A DNA stretch of 64,000 nucleotides from Bradyrhizobium sp. 200 (GTDB lineage Bacteria; Pseudomonadota; Alphaproteobacteria; Rhizobiales; Xanthobacteraceae). The DNA lies in NCBI RefSeq assembly GCF_023100945.1, contig NZ_CP064689.1, positions 2,214,001-2,278,000 of the forward strand. The letters are read 5' to 3'. The translations under genes and the position numbers were made by a program. The notes beneath the pieces were generated by a model that did no database searches, was not told the DNA's origin, and saw only the letters and a program-made list of their open reading frames with translations. How positions within the stretch are numbered: the stretch's first letter is position 1; each line of letters begins with the position of its first letter. Positions 16,160 through 26,250 of this stretch are shown here, piece after piece.

Positions 16160-16487
16160 GGCATCGAACCCTGCGACCTCTCATGGTCTACATGGTGATC
16201 ACCTGCCATCTCCGCTAGTCGGGAATCAACGGCTCCGTTTTTACAACCGACTGGAAGGAACATCGGTCGTACGATGTGAGCCTTGCACTCCGAACGAGCG
16301 ACGGTACCTCGCGGGCACCGCCAGTGGAACGCGTCAGCAATTGTGCGACCAACTATTTCCCGGTTGTTTGGCATCTGCAGTTGGGCCTATGAGGGAACTC
16401 TTTTAGAGCTGTCTCTGCTGCCCTTTCATCTGACGGATGGGTGGCACATTGCCTAAAAGCGGACGCTCTCGTCAGCAGACTGAGAGC
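16160..16487. other. Intergenic stretch, nothing recognised
   Basis: About 330 bases between the small repeat protein and the end of the tandem-repeat gene. No convincing gene, RNA or terminator seen. Confidence 0.35.
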
Positions 16488-18272
16488 TCAATCCAACGCG
16501 AGAACGCCTAAAGCCGTGAGCCTCGGCAACTCTTCTCGCATCTCAACGAGGCCTAAGTCCATTAGCGCTGTTAGGTCATCGTCGCTGACAGCCGAGAGTT
16601 TCGTTCGCTTGCTTCTGATGTCGCGCATCACCCATCGGAGGCGGATCGCGGTGTTGAGGTCCAGTGCGGCCAGCAATGAGTTTGCCTGCTGCGGCAGCGC
16701 ACTTTCCGCGTCGGTCGGATAGGCAACTACAACGGTTTTGGCCGAAGGCCTCGCATTGTCTGGCTGACAAGAGAGGGTTGAGGGCTGCTTCTCCCGAATA
16801 GGGGAAGAAGTTTCGGTATTGATCGAAATTAGGGGAGGTAGTTCGGTCAGGAACGACTTTGCTTGCCGGTTCTCCGCGCTCTCAGCGTCGGTTGGAGCGA
16901 CGTTTGCCGCCGGCTCCAGATTGTCTAGCTGACCGGAGAGGATTGGCTGCGAGGGCATCGTCTCGAAAATAGGAGGTGGTGATTTTGTATTTGTCGAAAT
17001 CAGTGGAGGTAGTTCAGTCAGCGACGAATTTGCTTGCTGCGGCTGCGCACTTTCCACATCGGGTTTTTCCGCGGGCTCTACATTGTCTAGCTGACCACAG
17101 AGAATTGGGCGCGAGGGCTCCTTTCCGAATATAGGAGGTGACGGTGCAATATTGGTTGAAGTCGGGGGAACGGGTTCGACTAGCAATGATCTTGCCTGCT
17201 GTGTTCGCGCACTCTCCGCGTCGGTTGAAGAAGCAACTGCAACGGTTTTTACCGCAGGCTCCACATTGTCTAGCCGACCAGCGACGGTTGGGGGCGAGGA
17301 TTTCTTCTCGAAGATGGGAGGTGACGATTCCGTATTGGTCGAAATCAGGGAAGATGTTTCGGCCAGTAACGACGTTGCCCGCGGCGGCCGCACACTTGCG
17401 GTGTCGGTTGGAGAAGTAGCCGCAACATCACTTACCGCTGGCCTCACATTGCCTGGCTGACCAGAGAGGCGCGGGGACGGGGGCTTCTGCTCCAAGCTGA
17501 GGGACGGCAGTTCTGAGTTTCTGGAAATCAGGGGCGACAGTTCTGTCAGCAGCGACGTTGCCTGTTGCGGCCGCGCACTTTCCGCGTCGGTTGAAGAGGC
17601 CGCTGCAATAGCTTTTGCCACCGGCTCTAGCTTGTGCAACTGACCAGAGAGAGATGGTGGCGATGGATCCTTCTCAACGGTAGAGGGCGGCGGTTCTGCT
17701 TTGGTCGAAAGTATGTAATGTAGTTTAGCCAGCAACGACTTTGCCCGCTGCGGCCGCGCGCTTTCCGCGATGGTTGAAGGGGCAACCGCAACGGTTTTCG
17801 CCACCGGCTCCCCATTGTCGAGTTGATCAGAGAGGGGTGCGGATGAAAACCCCGTGTCGAAACTGAGGGGAGATGGCTGCGGATTGATCGGAACCGGGTG
17901 CAGTTCGCTTAGTATCTCCGCAAGAGCTTTCTGATCAAAGATAGGGTGCGACGGCTTTGTATTGGTCGAAATCGGGGGAGGCTGGCTTAATATCTCCGCA
18001 AAAGCTGTGTGATCAAAGATAGGGTGCGACGGCTTTGTATTGGTCGAAATCGGGAGAGGCTGGCCTAATATCTCCGCAAGAGCTTCCTGATGGAAGATAG
18101 GGGGAGACGGTTGTGTATTGATCGAAATCGGGGGAGGCTCGCTGAAAATCTCCGAAAGAGCTTCGTGATGGAAGACAGGGGGCGAAGGTTCTGTATGGGT
18201 CGAAATCAGGGGAGACTCGCTGAATACGTCCGCAAGAGCTTCGTGTAACGCCTGAAGTTTATCCGTACTCAT
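16488..18272 (-). CDS. Large proline/serine-rich tandem-repeat protein
   Basis: A 594-residue protein with no signal peptide or membrane segment. Residues about 7-140 are five exact-length 26-residue repeats of the type HQEALAEILGQPLPISTNTK. Residues about 150-530 are seven units of about 54-61 residues of the type LSGQLDNLEP, then DAESARPQQA, LLTELPPLISTNT and PPIF. The short unit equals the LLTEL-PPIF part of the long one. A compact, non-repetitive C-terminal domain follows (LNTAIRLRWVMRDI, then LSAVSDDDLTALMDLGLVEM). The ATG at 18272 has AAAGG 7 bases upstream. Repeats suggest an extended, disordered rod presenting the C-terminal domain. Function unknown. Confidence 0.7.
   Translation of the reverse strand: MSTDKLQALHEALADVFSESPLISTHTEPSPPVFHHEALSEIFSEPPPISINTQPSPPIFHQEALAEILGQPLPISTNTKPSHPIFDHTAFAEILSQPPPISTNTKPSHPIFDQKALAEILSELHPVPINPQPSPLSFDTGFSSAPLSDQLDNGEPVAKTVAVAPSTIAESARPQRAKSLLAKLHYILSTKAEPPPSTVEKDPSPPSLSGQLHKLEPVAKAIAAASSTDAESARPQQATSLLTELSPLISRNSELPSLSLEQKPPSPRLSGQPGNVRPAVSDVAATSPTDTASVRPPRATSLLAETSSLISTNTESSPPIFEKKSSPPTVAGRLDNVEPAVKTVAVASSTDAESARTQQARSLLVEPVPPTSTNIAPSPPIFGKEPSRPILCGQLDNVEPAEKPDVESAQPQQANSSLTELPPLISTNTKSPPPIFETMPSQPILSGQLDNLEPAANVAPTDAESAENRQAKSFLTELPPLISINTETSSPIREKQPSTLSCQPDNARPSAKTVVVAYPTDAESALPQQANSLLAALDLNTAIRLRWVMRDIRSKRTKLSAVSDDDLTALMDLGLVEMREELPRLTALGVLALD
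17860..18250 (-). repeat. Five tandem 78-bp coding repeats
   Basis: In-frame 78-base units (26 codons) at the 5' end of the tandem-repeat gene. Two adjacent copies (about 17932-18009 and 18010-18087) are almost identical in DNA, which points to recent slippage or unequal exchange. Unit number is likely to vary between strains. Confidence 0.75.
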
Positions 18273-18559
18273 TTCTTTGCCTTTAAAGCCCAGCTCTTCA
18301 AGCCAGCGATTTTATTCTGCACCGCATCCAGGCCGGTGACTAGCGGGGGAGAGCGGGGACACAAATTCAGTTGGGGAGCCGAGGACTACTTTGTCCCGGG
18401 GTATGGATGAATCTCAGGACGGGTTACGGTTCCGCTCCGAGCCAGCACAACACTAGAAGGGCTACAACCACTCCGGCCTGATCAGTTAGTCTTCCAAGCC
18501 TCAGTTGGGAACTCCTTCGAAAGCGGGACGCTGGCCACGCTCGAATGAGGTTTGAGCTG

Positions 18560-19423
18560 CCGGTAGTCGAGATCCAGGGACATTTATCCGAACTTTATGG
18601 GGCCGAGGTCTCGCCGGATTTGATCAGCCGGGTGACCGACGCGGTTCTCGATGAAGTCCGGGAATGGCAAACCCGTCCGCTCGATCCGGTCTAACCGGTG
18701 GTGTTTTTCGACGCGCTGCGGGTCAAGATTCGCGATGAAGGCATGGTCAAGAACAAGGCCGTCTATGTCGCGCTGGCGCTCAATCCGGACGGCGAGAAGG
18801 AGGTTCTGGGCCTGTGGATTGAGCAGACCGAAGGCGCCAAATTCTGGCTCAAGGTCGTCAACGACCTGAAGACGCGTGGCCTCAACGATATCCTGATCGC
18901 GGTGGTCGATGGGCTCAAGGGCTTTCCCGAGGCGATCGCCTCGGTCTATCCGCAGACCGTGGTGCAGACCTGCATCGTGCACCTGATCCGCAACAGCCTG
19001 GCGTTTGTAGCCTGGAAGGATCGCAAGGCGATCCTGCCTGCCATCAAGGCAATCTACCGCGCCGAGAATGCCGACATGGCGCTGGTCCGGCTCGAGGAGT
19101 TCGAGGACGAATGGGGCAAACGCTATCCGGCGATCGGCCAGGCTTGGCGCCGCGCCTGGGAACACGTCGTGCCGTTCTTCGCGTTCGCTCCTGGCGTCCG
19201 CAAGATGATCTACGCTACCAACGCGGTCGAGGCGCTGCACCGAAGCTTGCGCAAGATCATCAAGACCCGCGGCAGCTTTCCAAATGACGACGCGGCGTTG
19301 AAGTTGCTTTATCTCGCCATCAAGAACGCCGGATTGAAGTGGCGGCGAGGCGTCGAGTGGACTGGCGCCATGGGCCAGTTCGCCATTCAGTTCGGCTCGC
19401 GTTTTCCGGGATCAGCGCGATGA
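18560..19423 (+). pseudogene. IS256-family (Mutator-type) transposase, truncated with an internal stop
   Basis: The frame carries [32 protein letters not shown] (first catalytic aspartate), VVDGLKGFPEAI (second), CIVHLIRNS and NAVEALHRSLRKIIKTRG (catalytic glutamate), ending at 19423. A TAA at 18692-18694 replaces the usual tyrosine codon of the DPVYP motif. The first 130 or so residues of a normal IS256 transposase are missing. Inactive. Confidence 0.85.
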
Positions 19424-19613
19424 CCAACGTGTCGATCAGCCGTCTTATCCGGCGGCCTGAGTTTGGCCGATCAGCAAGCTCTGCAAAGGCGGGCCTGCGG
19501 CCCCCGCCTGCGGCGGCTGCGGCCTTGACAGAGCTTGCTGCCCAGCCATTGTTGGCCACCATGGGATCAATGACAATGTCCGGCTGATGCAAGAAACGAC
19601 TGCAATTCAACCT

Positions 19614-19970
19614 TCACAGAGGCCTCTTACACAAAACATCTGACATTCCCCGGCGCACCTGAGGCCGTTCCTCACGGTAGAGGCGGCGGAGCTTTTTGTG
19701 GTTCATGACAATGCCCTCGCGTCTGAGCAGGATATGCAGCCGTCGATAGCCGAACCGCCGGCGAATCGACGCAAACTCGCGCAGCCGTACGCGTGCTGTC
19801 GCATCATCCGGCCGACGGATGCGATAGCGCACCGAGGCGCGATAGGGCTCCTAGCGCTGAATACGCCCGCCGCTCGCTGACCTCATAGGCGACCTAAAGG
19901 TGAGCGACGGCCTCTCGCCTGGCGGCGGGCGTCACCATTTTTTTGACGCGACGTCCTTGAGCATGACCTT
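19614..19970 (-). mobile_element. IS3-family OrfB N-terminal remnant
   Basis: The minus strand reads SERRAYSAL, then IRRPDDATARVRLREFA, FGYRRLHILLRREGIVMN and HKKLRRLYREERPQVRR, the start of an IS3 OrfB of a type different from that at 6492-7366. Several indels and stops are present and the catalytic core is missing. Confidence 0.65.
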
Positions 19971-20036
19971 TGCACTTATAGCGAAAGCTGCCATGCCAGA
20001 ATTCTAGCCCCCGACGCAGGCCTCACGTCGCTGGCC

Positions 20037-21296
20037 TTAGGGCGCCGGTGACGTGACGACTGTTGTCGATCCTCCGGTCACGAAGGTACTGGGCACAGCG
20101 CCAGTGCCTTGGATGATATTCCGCAAGCCATAGGCGCTCGTGACGGTCGTGATGGGTCCCTGAATGGTCGTGTTGACGCTATTGAGATAGTTCATGAACT
20201 TGGTGGATTCGACCGAGAGCGAGTTCGAGGCGTAGAGGATGTCCTTGTTGCGCATCTCGAACGAACTCGCCAGAAAGAGGCCGGCGGGGTCGCGCAGGTT
20301 GATCGTATAGATCACGGGAATGACCGGGCCTTCGTAGGGCGTGCAGTCGATGCCCATGGCTTCGGCAACGTCGCGCGCTTCACCGCGATAGAGGAACACC
20401 GAGGCGGGGTCAGCCTGGGTATCCACCAGACCGCCGGACTTGCTGATCGCCTCCGCAAGCGACAGCCGCCAGGTCCCGAATGGAATCTGTTGCTGCGTGC
20501 CGACTGCACCGAAGGACAGGAAGGTCTGCGGCTCCCGATACAAATAGATCGTATCGTTGGGATGCACGTAGACATTGTTGACCGGCTCGTAGATGAGCGC
20601 GCCAAAGGGGGCGATGGCGCGCTTGCCGTTTCGCTCCAGGAGCACCCAGGTTTCAGCGCCGGCAGCCCCGGTCGAGCCGCCGACCGCCACCAGGCCGGCC
20701 CGGCTGATGACGTCGAGCATACGCTCGGGCGAGGCGGTCGCGGGAATCCGCGCCGCGCGTCCCTCGCCGAGCACACTGATCATGGACGTCTTCTGTTCGA
20801 CCATGGACACAATCACCTGCGGTTCGATCGCGCGGTTCTTGAGGGCCGTGGCAATGGCGTCCTGCACCTCGACCTGGGTGCGCCCGCGCGCGCGGATCGA
20901 ACCCGCATAGGGGACCGAGATGTTGCCGTGGATGTCGACGGCCTGGTTCGGAATATTGACGAAATTGCCCGGCCGCACGCTGCCTTCGGCCGGAATGAAA
21001 AGGCCCCCCGAGGCGGCTTCGAAGATCGTGACGCTCAGGATATCGCCGACACCGAAGGTGATGTCGCGCGGCCGCTGATTGCTCCCGAAGCCGGCCAGGC
21101 GCGGCAGGTTCTTGGACAGGACCCCGACCACCTTCGGGGTAACCTTGACGACCGCGTAGTTGAGGCTCGCCGGGTCGCGCTGGCCCGCCAAGATATCCGT
21201 GGCGGCGGGGCCGCTCACCGACATCCACCCGCAGCCGCCCAGCGCCGACATCAACGTCAGCATAGGCAGGGCCAAGATAGTGCGCCAAATTCTCAC
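20037..21296 (-). CDS. Polysaccharide export outer-membrane lipoprotein (Wza/GumB family)
   Basis: A protein of about 419 residues of the polysaccharide biosynthesis/export family, which forms the outer-membrane channel for capsule or exopolysaccharide. A lipoprotein signal (ILALPMLTLMSALGGC) gives an acylated cysteine. The Poly_export motif follows (FGVGDILSVTIFEAASGG, then VDIHGNISVPYAGSIRARG), and then SLBB-type segments (ISVLGEGRAARIP; NNVYVHPNDTIYLYREP). The GTG at 21296 is a reasonable start; the frame is open to 21437 without a signal-like N terminus. No polymerase, flippase or Wzc partner is nearby. Confidence 0.85.
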   Translation of the reverse strand: MRIWRTILALPMLTLMSALGGCGWMSVSGPAATDILAGQRDPASLNYAVVKVTPKVVGVLSKNLPRLAGFGSNQRPRDITFGVGDILSVTIFEAASGGLFIPAEGSVRPGNFVNIPNQAVDIHGNISVPYAGSIRARGRTQVEVQDAIATALKNRAIEPQVIVSMVEQKTSMISVLGEGRAARIPATASPERMLDVISRAGLVAVGGSTGAAGAETWVLLERNGKRAIAPFGALIYEPVNNVYVHPNDTIYLYREPQTFLSFGAVGTQQQIPFGTWRLSLAEAISKSGGLVDTQADPASVFLYRGEARDVAEAMGIDCTPYEGPVIPVIYTINLRDPAGLFLASSFEMRNKDILYASNSLSVESTKFMNYLNSVNTTIQGPITTVTSAYGLRNIIQGTGAVPSTFVTGGSTTVVTSPAP

Positions 21297-22395
21297 TGAA
21301 ATTCCCAATCCAAAATCTGCCTTAGCCCGCAAGCGACCATATGTGATGCGATCGCGCCTGCGTAGGGTTGTGGTGCCATGATCGCCGATTTCGGGGAATG
21401 CTGTTGCGGATTGGCCACAAGCGTTCTGGCGGAGCATCGCTATATTGCAGATAACTCAGGGGGATTTTGAAACTGGAGCACCCAACCGTCCCTGGATCGA
21501 TCAATCCCGGCGAAGAAAAGCCTTCTGCGATCGTCCGGGTGACCAAGGGTCAAGCGTGTTTGCGCTGACCGATTCGGTAGAGGCGCCCGGGATCGATCAA
21601 GCGGACGCCCGCCGGATGATAATTAACACAATTCGGTTAACAAAATCTTCTCTCGGTCAACGAGACGCCCGCGCAGTCGGATCAGGCGCGGCTGCATCGT
21701 CACTTGGCGCCGATTGTAATGCGCTCGGTAGCGTAGGCAGACTGCACCCCGGAAAGAAGCCATTAACATGAGCCGCAATTTTCTCTGGGGGTATGATGCT
21801 GACGAATAGCGCGATGGTCGCAATTATCAGCGCCGCCTTGGCGATGTGTGGTTGTGATCGCGCGCTGCGGCCGCTGCGTCGCTTGCAGCGTAGGCGGCGG
21901 ATCGGGCAATTTCATTGGCGTCACGCGCGACGGCGAGTCGTTGTCGCCCTATCTCTCGTTCCAGCGAGGCCCTTTGCTCCTTGAGCCATTCCGTGCCGAT
22001 GTTTTTCCTCGTCCCACGCTTCGTGTTGCACAAGAACGTCATGCTGGCCCAAAAACTCAAATTCTTCTCATTGCGGTCTCCAAACACGGCGCGCTCCGGG
22101 TTCGAAATTTGCAGCCTCTCAGGCATTTACCCGAGTTATCCGAGAGAGCATTGAGCGTCCGTTCCCCTCGACGAGGCATGGGCATACGCTGGCGAAATTG
22201 GGTCATTCTGAGCGTCGGCAAGACATTTTTCAAGCACCGTCCTGGAGCATTGGCGGTAGCGTGGACCCGGCCGTCTCGGACGGCCTCGATGCCGTTCGTC
22301 AGACGGTCGATCCTTTACGCGGCGGCGGAGGGTTGATTGTACGGCTACTGACGTGATCTAATGCTGCTTCGAATCTTATCGAAGGAGACAGACCG
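21297..22395. other. Long stretch with no well-supported gene
   Basis: About 1.1 kb between the Wza-like gene and a small secreted protein. The only candidate frame is the one at 21827-22126. Others are short, overlap on opposite strands and lack ribosome binding sites. The divergent arrangement implies promoters for both neighbours, but no motif is clear. Confidence 0.35.
21827..22126 (-). CDS. Doubtful hypothetical protein (99 aa)
   Basis: A frame starting MPERLQISNPERAVF whose C-terminal half (EWLKEQRASLEREIGRQRLA, then AASDAAAAARDHN) has the look of an alpha-helical charged protein. No ribosome binding site or family. Listed only as a possibility in a long gene-poor stretch. Confidence 0.2.
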   Translation of the reverse strand: MPERLQISNPERAVFGDRNEKNLSFWASMTFLCNTKRGTRKNIGTEWLKEQRASLEREIGRQRLAVARDANEIARSAAYAASDAAAAARDHNHTSPRRR

Positions 22396-22638
22396 GTGGG
22401 CAAAGTCACGTACGTCGTTGTAGCGGCAATGGCAGCCATTTTTTGCTTGTCCGGTGCCGCCCTCGCCGATGAGATGGCGTTGAAGCGCCACGCCAGAAAG
22501 GCTGTGGTGCACACGTCCAACGTCGTGCGCCCGGCCTGTCCCGATCCGTACTCGTGTCACTCGCTCTACGGCGCTTATGGGCCCTATGGCGGCCAAGCGT
22601 ATTGGACCAGGTATGTGTACTCTGGCTGGTATCGATAG
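22396..22638 (+). CDS. Small secreted protein, tyrosine-rich tail
   Basis: An 80-residue protein with a GTG start preceded by GAAGGAG, 8 bases upstream. Signal peptide MGKVTYVVVAAMAAIFCLSG ending ALADE, then a mature part with two cysteines (CPDPYSC) and a tail rich in Y and G (YGAYGPYGGQAYW, YSGWYR). Similar short exported proteins are common in Bradyrhizobium. Function unknown. Confidence 0.65.
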   Translation: MGKVTYVVVAAMAAIFCLSGAALADEMALKRHARKAVVHTSNVVRPACPDPYSCHSLYGAYGPYGGQAYWTRYVYSGWYR

Positions 22639-22879
22639 ACCCATATCGGCCAGTCGGGGCTAAAGCCCGAATAATCCAGCGTGGCGATCGTTGTGGTTCC
22701 GACGTGATCGGGCGCGACGGGCGCGTTTACCTGTTAAGCGTGGTGCTAATCGCCCCTTGACGGGGGCATCGCCAGATGGTGCACTGCGCTTATTGCGCTG
22801 CAAAATCAGTATTTTTCGGTGATGCATGAAGGGTGACATCGTCGGTCGGGTCGTGAGTTCTTCCGGGCGTGCTGTCAGC

Positions 22880-23017
22880 ATGCCAACCCAGGATAAGCTA
22901 TCGAAGTATTTGAAATTATTGGCTTCGACCGGCAAGTCGGAGGAGCAGCTCTTCAGACTCGGATCGGCTTACCTCAAGGAAACCTTGGATCCGGACCCGC
23001 GCTATTCGGGGTGCTAA
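22880..23017 (+). CDS. Conserved small hypothetical protein (45 aa)
   Basis: MPTQDKLSKYLKLLASTGKS, then EEQLFRLGSAYLKE and the end DPDPRYSGC. I recall many Bradyrhizobium proteins with this layout and the same RYSGC end, unassigned. The ATG at 22880 is chosen by that resemblance; the frame is open 54 bases further upstream. Confidence 0.5.
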   Translation: MPTQDKLSKYLKLLASTGKSEEQLFRLGSAYLKETLDPDPRYSGC

Positions 23018-23662
23018 CGCCAATTCGTGGCGTTCTGTCTGGCTGTCTCGATTGCTGCGACCATGAGGGGCGTGCCCCAGGTCGGCAATGTCGTGCGGCC
23101 TGGTGGCAGCAGGCCAAGATCGTCGCGGCCGTCGATTCAAGCTTAGTGTGCGGGCGAAGGTATTGTTCATCTGGGATAACAAATACTTCCACTATTTCCT
23201 TTTCGGCACATGACACAAAAGTGGTTGCATGTCGGCGCCGTCAGTTTGCTGCTTCGGACGGGAATCGAATCGACTTTTACTTCCTTGCTCGCATCGTCCG
23301 ACAAACGAGCGGACATGTCGAATTGGCAGCCGGAAACTTCAATCTCTCCATGCGCCTCTACGGGCCACAAACGCCGGTGCTAAATGGTTCATGCCGATTG
23401 CCTGCCGTCGAGCGCTTCAACTGAAGACTGCGTTTTACCACCATTCGGACCTGCCGCAGCGAGTCCGGCATGTCCGCCGTCAGGCTATGAACGGACCTGG
23501 CTTGGATGCGGGCCAAGGTCCGAATTTGATGGCGCGGTGGTTATCCGCACGCGCGTCAACCGGGCGGAGTTGTTAGAGTTTTTTCGGCCGCGGTGCTTCA
23601 TTGGCATCGAGGTTTGTCCCGCGGACCATCATTGGGCCGAGGCTGACTACAATAGACCTGTT
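23018..23662. other. Stretch without well-supported genes
   Basis: About 640 bases before the metallophosphoesterase. The frame of that gene is open from 23384, but the extra residues lack the family's features. Nothing else recognised. Confidence 0.35.
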
Positions 23663-24682
23663 ATGCCATTCGTGCTTTCATTTGAAACGGCCTCCAACCG
23701 CAGAGACTGGAATTTGGATACTCCTTCAAACGTTGCGACCGGAACATCTCTGCAAGCGCTGATCGAGCGAATTGGCTCAGAGCATGTTGGGCGTCGGCTG
23801 AAAATCGAGGTCGAACATGAGGCCCAGCTGTTTGGACAGGGACTGATCAAGTTCAATCTTGAAAACGTGTATCTAGCGCCATGGATTCTCGGAAAGGCGC
23901 TGAAGCTGACTGGGTTTTATGGCCGTGCGCGTCGAAACGCCGAACAAATCATTGTCAAAAAACACAGCATGGCTTTCGCCAATCTCCCGCCAGCATTTGA
24001 CAATTTCACCATCCTTCACGTCAGCGATCTGCATGCCGACATAAGTATGGGCGCGATGCGGCATCTGGTTAGCGTGGTCGGAGGCCTTCAATACGACGTT
24101 TGCGTATTAACCGGAGACTATCGCGGCAGGACATATGGTCCATTCGAAAAAAGTCTCGAAATTATCGATGAACTGCAGGCCCAATTGAAAGGGCCGGTTT
24201 ATGGGGTGCTTGGTAACCACGACAGCATCCGTATGGCTCCTTCAATGGAAGCCATGGGAATCCGCATGCTGTTCAACGAGTGCGAGCCGATTGTTCGTGA
24301 CGGGCAACGTATTTTCCTGGCCGGCGTTGACGATCCGCATTTCTATCGGGCAGACGACATTGAGAGAGCCGCGTCGCAAATTCCTTCAGATGCCTTTTCG
24401 ATTTTGTTGGCGCACACGCCGGAAGTTTACGATCGAGCGATGAGGGCCAAGTTCGATCTCATGTTGTGCGGACACACCCACGGCGGTCAGCTTTGCCTTC
24501 CAGGCGGAATTCCGGTCAAGCTGCAGGCAGCAGTACCCAGACCCGTTGGCGCTGGACTATGGCGACATGGCGCCATGACTGGATATACCTCGGTAGGCGT
24601 TGGTACAAGCCTTCTGCCCGTGCGCTTGAACTGCCCGCCAGAGATAACTCTGCATACCTTGCGCGATGAGCAGCAGCTCTAG
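23663..24682 (+). CDS. Calcineurin-like metallophosphoesterase
   Basis: A 339-residue enzyme with all five metal-binding blocks of the calcineurin-like family: HVSDLHAD, VLTGDYRG, GNHDSIRM, LLAHTPEV and CGHTHGGQLC. The N-terminal 110 residues (LIERIGSEHVGRRLKIEVEH, then FGQGLIKF) are an extension I have seen in rhizobial relatives. It should hydrolyse a phosphoester, possibly of a lipid or nucleotide; no signal peptide. The ATG at 23663 begins MPFVLSFETASNRRDW; the upstream extension to 23384 is not supported. Confidence 0.8.
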   Translation: MPFVLSFETASNRRDWNLDTPSNVATGTSLQALIERIGSEHVGRRLKIEVEHEAQLFGQGLIKFNLENVYLAPWILGKALKLTGFYGRARRNAEQIIVKKHSMAFANLPPAFDNFTILHVSDLHADISMGAMRHLVSVVGGLQYDVCVLTGDYRGRTYGPFEKSLEIIDELQAQLKGPVYGVLGNHDSIRMAPSMEAMGIRMLFNECEPIVRDGQRIFLAGVDDPHFYRADDIERAASQIPSDAFSILLAHTPEVYDRAMRAKFDLMLCGHTHGGQLCLPGGIPVKLQAAVPRPVGAGLWRHGAMTGYTSVGVGTSLLPVRLNCPPEITLHTLRDEQQL

Positions 24683-25046
24683 CTCGAGCAAGTGCGCGGC
24701 CGAAAAACACGATGCGGTATCAAAATATCCCGCCGCGGTATCAGATCAAACCCAGCGCGCGGCACAAAAATCAAGCGTAACGAGTCTCACGGTGCCTTCG
24801 ATGGGGCCGTGAAGGCCGGTCGCTGACGGTGAGAGCGAATGCCTGATTGGTGCCTGGCCGCGCCGAATTTCCCAAACATACTATTGATTATATTCAATTT
24901 TCTATGGTCTGGCAGTCTCGATTCCGATGTGAATCCCAACATTGGTGTTCCAAGTATCTGCACTAAAGGTAAGCGCTTGCCAAGAACGTACGAGGGTGCG
25001 AGTCGCTCCCTGTTACTTCTTGCCACTATTACTTAATTACTTACGC
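24683..25046. other. Intergenic stretch, nothing recognised
   Basis: About 360 bases downstream of the phosphoesterase. No family-like frame, RNA gene or clear terminator. Confidence 0.35.
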
Positions 25047-25230
25047 TAACCTCCGATGATCGCACCGCTCTTGTGTTTGAAAAAGACGAAGGCGGTTGAC
25101 TGGAGACCGCGCTGCGCCGCCCGGATCGCCGCCTTGGCATCGCTCTTTTTCAAGCGTCTCGTACCCTTCGTGTAGCGAAAAGGCCCGGCATCGGCTTTGA
25201 CTTGCTCGCTGCTGTGAGCGGAAGGCCGGA
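25047..25230 (-). pseudogene. C-terminal part of a small hypothetical protein, no start
   Basis: The frame reads QVKADAGPFRYTKGTRRLKK, then AKAAIRAAQRGLQSTAFVFF and ends KHKSGAIIGG. The sequence is clearly protein-like. However, an in-frame TAG lies upstream with no ATG, GTG or TTG between, so the start has been lost or damaged. Confidence 0.4.
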
Positions 25231-25382
25231 CGTACTAAGGTTGCCGCTATTATCTCCACAGACGGATCCATATGGAACCAAAATTAAGCTTGTTTCATAC
25301 TATAAACGGAATCAAATCGCTGCTATAGCTTTGCAGAGCGCTGCCGATCATTGATTTTAAAAGATAGTCGCTGTTCAATATC

Positions 25383-25742
25383 ATGGCCATGACAGTAGAT
25401 AATGTAGTCCCGCGGGACTTGCGTCCTGGAGACGTCGAGTCGAGCGACAATTCCGAATTGGCCGCCACCTCTGTAGGCATGCGGCATGACCAGGCGTTCG
25501 ATGGCATCGACTGGTCAAAGGCCGCACCAAGCTGGGCATCAATCTTTACCGGGCTCGTGTTGCCGTTGCTTGCTCTCGCTTTGCTGGTTGTTTCCATCGA
25601 TCTGGCTTTCGGCTGGCTGTTTGAAAGATGGGTCGACTCTTCGAGCATGTCGCCTGTGCTGCTTGCCGCGATCATGTTTCTGCCGGCGTTGCTGAGCGCT
25701 TTTTGCTGCTGCAAGCTTTTCCTCTATTTGAAAGAGCGATGA
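25383..25742 (+). CDS. Small membrane protein of unknown function
   Basis: A 119-residue protein with a polar N-terminal half and two hydrophobic segments (FTGLVLPLLALALLVVSIDL; MSPVLLAAIMFLPALLSAFC), ending LYLKER. Two ATGs (25383 and 25389) are equally possible. No family recognised and no clear ribosome binding site. Confidence 0.45.
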   Translation: MAMTVDNVVPRDLRPGDVESSDNSELAATSVGMRHDQAFDGIDWSKAAPSWASIFTGLVLPLLALALLVVSIDLAFGWLFERWVDSSSMSPVLLAAIMFLPALLSAFCCCKLFLYLKER

Positions 25743-25882
25743 GGACGGCTGCGCGATCCGGCAAACGCGAAAGCGTTGTCTAAGCGGGTTGATCGCCTGC
25801 CGCGTACGCACAAAGCGACGTCAGGTCGGCATTCGCGTCGCCTTGCTGGCGACGTGGACCACCTGGAAGCTCAAGCGCGCGT

Positions 25883-26074
25883 CTAATAGGGCTTCGTACT
25901 GGATCGCGGTTCGAGGCGAGCGACGAAGCGAGCGCCGCACCAAAGCTCAACCGGAGCCTCATCTACCGATTGTTTAGCCCACACAACTGCATCATCGTCA
26001 TTGTCGCACACGAAACTGCGGTGCCGACTTAACTTGCCAGCGCTATCGATCGTCACAATGCGGTAGTTGTTCAT
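25883..26074 (-). CDS. Small hypothetical protein with NDDDA motif (63 aa)
   Basis: MNNYRIVTIDSAGKLSRHRS, then CDNDDDAVVWAKQSVDE and LWCGARFVARLEP. Paralogue of 13071-13283, sharing the NDDDA motif and the W/L-rich end. The ATG at 26074 aligns with the paralogue's start. Unassigned family, apparently common in Bradyrhizobium. Confidence 0.55.
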   Translation of the reverse strand: MNNYRIVTIDSAGKLSRHRSFVCDNDDDAVVWAKQSVDEAPVELWCGARFVARLEPRSSTKPY

Positions 26075-26250
26075 TTGTACGTGCTCTAAGACAAAGCCGC
26101 CGGCGTAATATGGTCGCCTGACGGCTTTGTTGGGTAGGGGCCAGTACAGCATATGCTGCTTGCGTCACGGCGCAATGAAAGTCGCGGATTAAGCTTGATG
26201 TCGGCGCGGTGAGTTAATTCTGGAATCGAAAAAAAGCTGCCGGAAGGCGT

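Noticed and set aside
16488..18272. CRISPR array, considered because of the regular repeats
   Set aside because: Repeats are 78 and about 183 bases, contiguous without spacers, and keep one open reading frame.
20109..21299. Long open frame on the plus strand opposite the Wza-like gene
   Set aside because: It is the antisense of a clear Poly_export gene in GC-rich DNA; composition is arginine/aspartate/histidine-rich without any family motif.
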